From Microvirga sp. TS319 (GTDB lineage: Bacteria; Pseudomonadota; Alphaproteobacteria; Rhizobiales; Beijerinckiaceae), in assembly GCF_041276405.1 (NCBI RefSeq), contig NZ_JBGGGT010000001.1, positions 1,666,501-1,730,500 of the forward strand: DNA of 64,000 bases. Reading direction: 5' to 3'. The notes under the pieces were generated by a model. The model saw only the letters and a list, made by a program, of their open reading frames with translations. It made no database searches and was not told the origin of the DNA. The position numbers and the translations under genes are program-made. Below, piece by piece: positions 63,306 through 64,000 of the stretch; position 1 is the stretch's first letter; each line of letters begins with the position of its first letter.

Positions 63306-64000
63306 TCAAGACTCCGCGATCTGGAGTTCGTCGGCCAGAGAGGCGATCTCCTCGATGGCTGCAGCCAGATCCTCGGCGCCACGCGCCTGCTGACGCGCGG
63401 CGGTGGCAGCCTGGGTTGCGGCACTGCCGGCCTGCTCAGCCACGACCGAAATCTGCTGAGTGCCCAGCCTCACCTCGCGCACAGCTGTCAAAATCGTCTC
63501 CGAGCCTGAGAGAATGGCGGCGCTGCCCTGCCGGATCGACTCGACGTCGGCCTCGACGACCCCGAGTCTCTCGGCCGTCAGGGCGTTCTTCGCAACCTCC
63601 GCCTCCGCCACAATGGCGCTCTGCTCCAGATCACGCCGCACAGTTGCGATCTGATCACGGATCTGGCGCACGACCTCCTTGATGCGGTCAGCATTCTCGG
63701 AAGCATCCCGCGCCAGATTACGGATATCGCCTGAGACGATCGCGAAGCCGCGGCCGGCCTCGCCGGTCCGAGCGGCCTCGATGGATCCGCTTACGGCCAG
63801 CATGTTGGTCTGGACCGCCACCAGAGCGATGCTGTCCACGATCTTCTCGATACGCCGGCTGGATTCGTCGAGGCCGCCCATCAGGCCGATGACGGCCTGT
63901 GTCTCCTTCAATGCCTCCTCGACGCCGGAAGCCAGCCGCAATGTGGCCTTGCGGTTGTCCGACAGATCCGCCGACAAGGTCTCGATACGCTTGACGGCGG
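63306..64000 (-). CDS. Methyl-accepting chemotaxis protein, C-terminal part (continues past window)
   Basis: At least 230 residues of the cytoplasmic signalling domain. The hairpin tip region reads VAVQTNMLAVSGSIEAARTGEAGRGFAIV, split here over about 29 residues, a variant of the E-A-A-R-A-G-E tip. Long alanine-rich heptad helices flank it and include possible methylation glutamates. No membrane segment is visible in the part present; the sensory half lies beyond position 64000. First visible gene of the che operon. Confidence 0.88.
   Translation of the reverse strand, partial: AVKRIETLSADLSDNRKATLRLASGVEEALKETQAVIGLMGGLDESSRRIEKIVDSIALVAVQTNMLAVSGSIEAARTGEAGRGFAIVSGDIRNLARDASENADRIKEVVRQIRDQIATVRRDLEQSAIVAEAEVAKNALTAERLGVVEADVESIRQGSAAILSGSETILTAVREVRLGTQQISVVAEQAGSAATQAATAARQQARGAEDLAAAIEEIASLADELQIAES

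Noticed and set aside
1..64000. tRNA or rRNA genes
   Set aside because: No cloverleaf-like or conserved rRNA segment noticed on either strand while reading the intergenic regions; a covariance search was not possible.

Overview
The window is GC-rich DNA from an alphaproteobacterium, most likely of the order Hyphomicrobiales (Rhizobiales). The reasons are the Aap-type general amino-acid transporter, the five-step HutF/HutG histidine pathway, an Fds-type formate dehydrogenase, carboxyspermidine-type polyamine genes, a LOV histidine kinase beside a chemotaxis operon, and dispersed palindromes of the 'AAAACCGG...CACTTTT' type that litter intergenic regions in this order. The genus cannot be fixed from sequence alone; something like Microvirga or Methylobacterium would fit. 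I saw no rRNA, tRNA or CRISPR array.

Left part (1-13.5 kb). A minus-strand operon holds aapJ-aapQ-aapM-aapP and a class-V aminotransferase that runs off the left edge. Upstream lies a second minus-strand operon with three enzymes of the homoprotocatechuate (HpaG/H/I) type. A shared near-palindromic operator sits in front of both. Next comes an accessory patch: an internally deleted IS5-type transposase, a PrlF-YhaV toxin-antitoxin pair, an IS6-type element inserted 3 bp after the toxin stop, a frameshifted and truncated gene resembling the '5-hmdU DNA kinase helical domain' family, and a decayed IS3-type element. On its far side the IS3 element truncates fdsB, leaving fdsG intact. It therefore joins two broken, unrelated genes and has no target duplication.

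Middle part (13.5-38.5 kb). This is a catabolic island. hutF (minus) diverges from hutI-hutH-hutG-hutU-hutD-(hisC-like)-hutC (plus) across a double HutC-type operator. Next to it, a minus-strand cluster encodes a Rieske oxygenase, its flavin/[2Fe-2S] reductase, a Dpp-type peptide ABC transporter with a fused double ATPase, and a GlcD-like FAD oxidase; a GcvA-like LysR gene diverges from it. Two M20 amidohydrolases, an MHS-type MFS transporter and a second LysR regulator follow. The gene content suggests uptake and trimming of N-substituted, possibly histidine-related, compounds that feed the hut pathway. That is inference.

Right-middle part (38.5-53.7 kb). Mostly single genes: a DUF4239 protein, an Rnk-like factor, a nucleoside deaminase, an anion permease, a MarR regulator with a double palindromic operator, a GFA protein, a DUF1801 protein, the carboxyspermidine dehydrogenase/decarboxylase pair, two or three small ORFs, and a three-subunit PaoABC-like molybdenum hydroxylase. 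Palindromic repeats are confined to about 34-54 kb. Three genes here end in a TAG that is the terminal trinucleotide of a repeat.

Right end (53.7-64 kb). A minus-strand chemotaxis operon reads MCP, triple-domain CheW, CheB, CheR, CheA, STAS, CheY-like, CheC, and ends with a LOV-PAS hybrid histidine kinase, which could bring blue-light input to a chemotaxis-type pathway.
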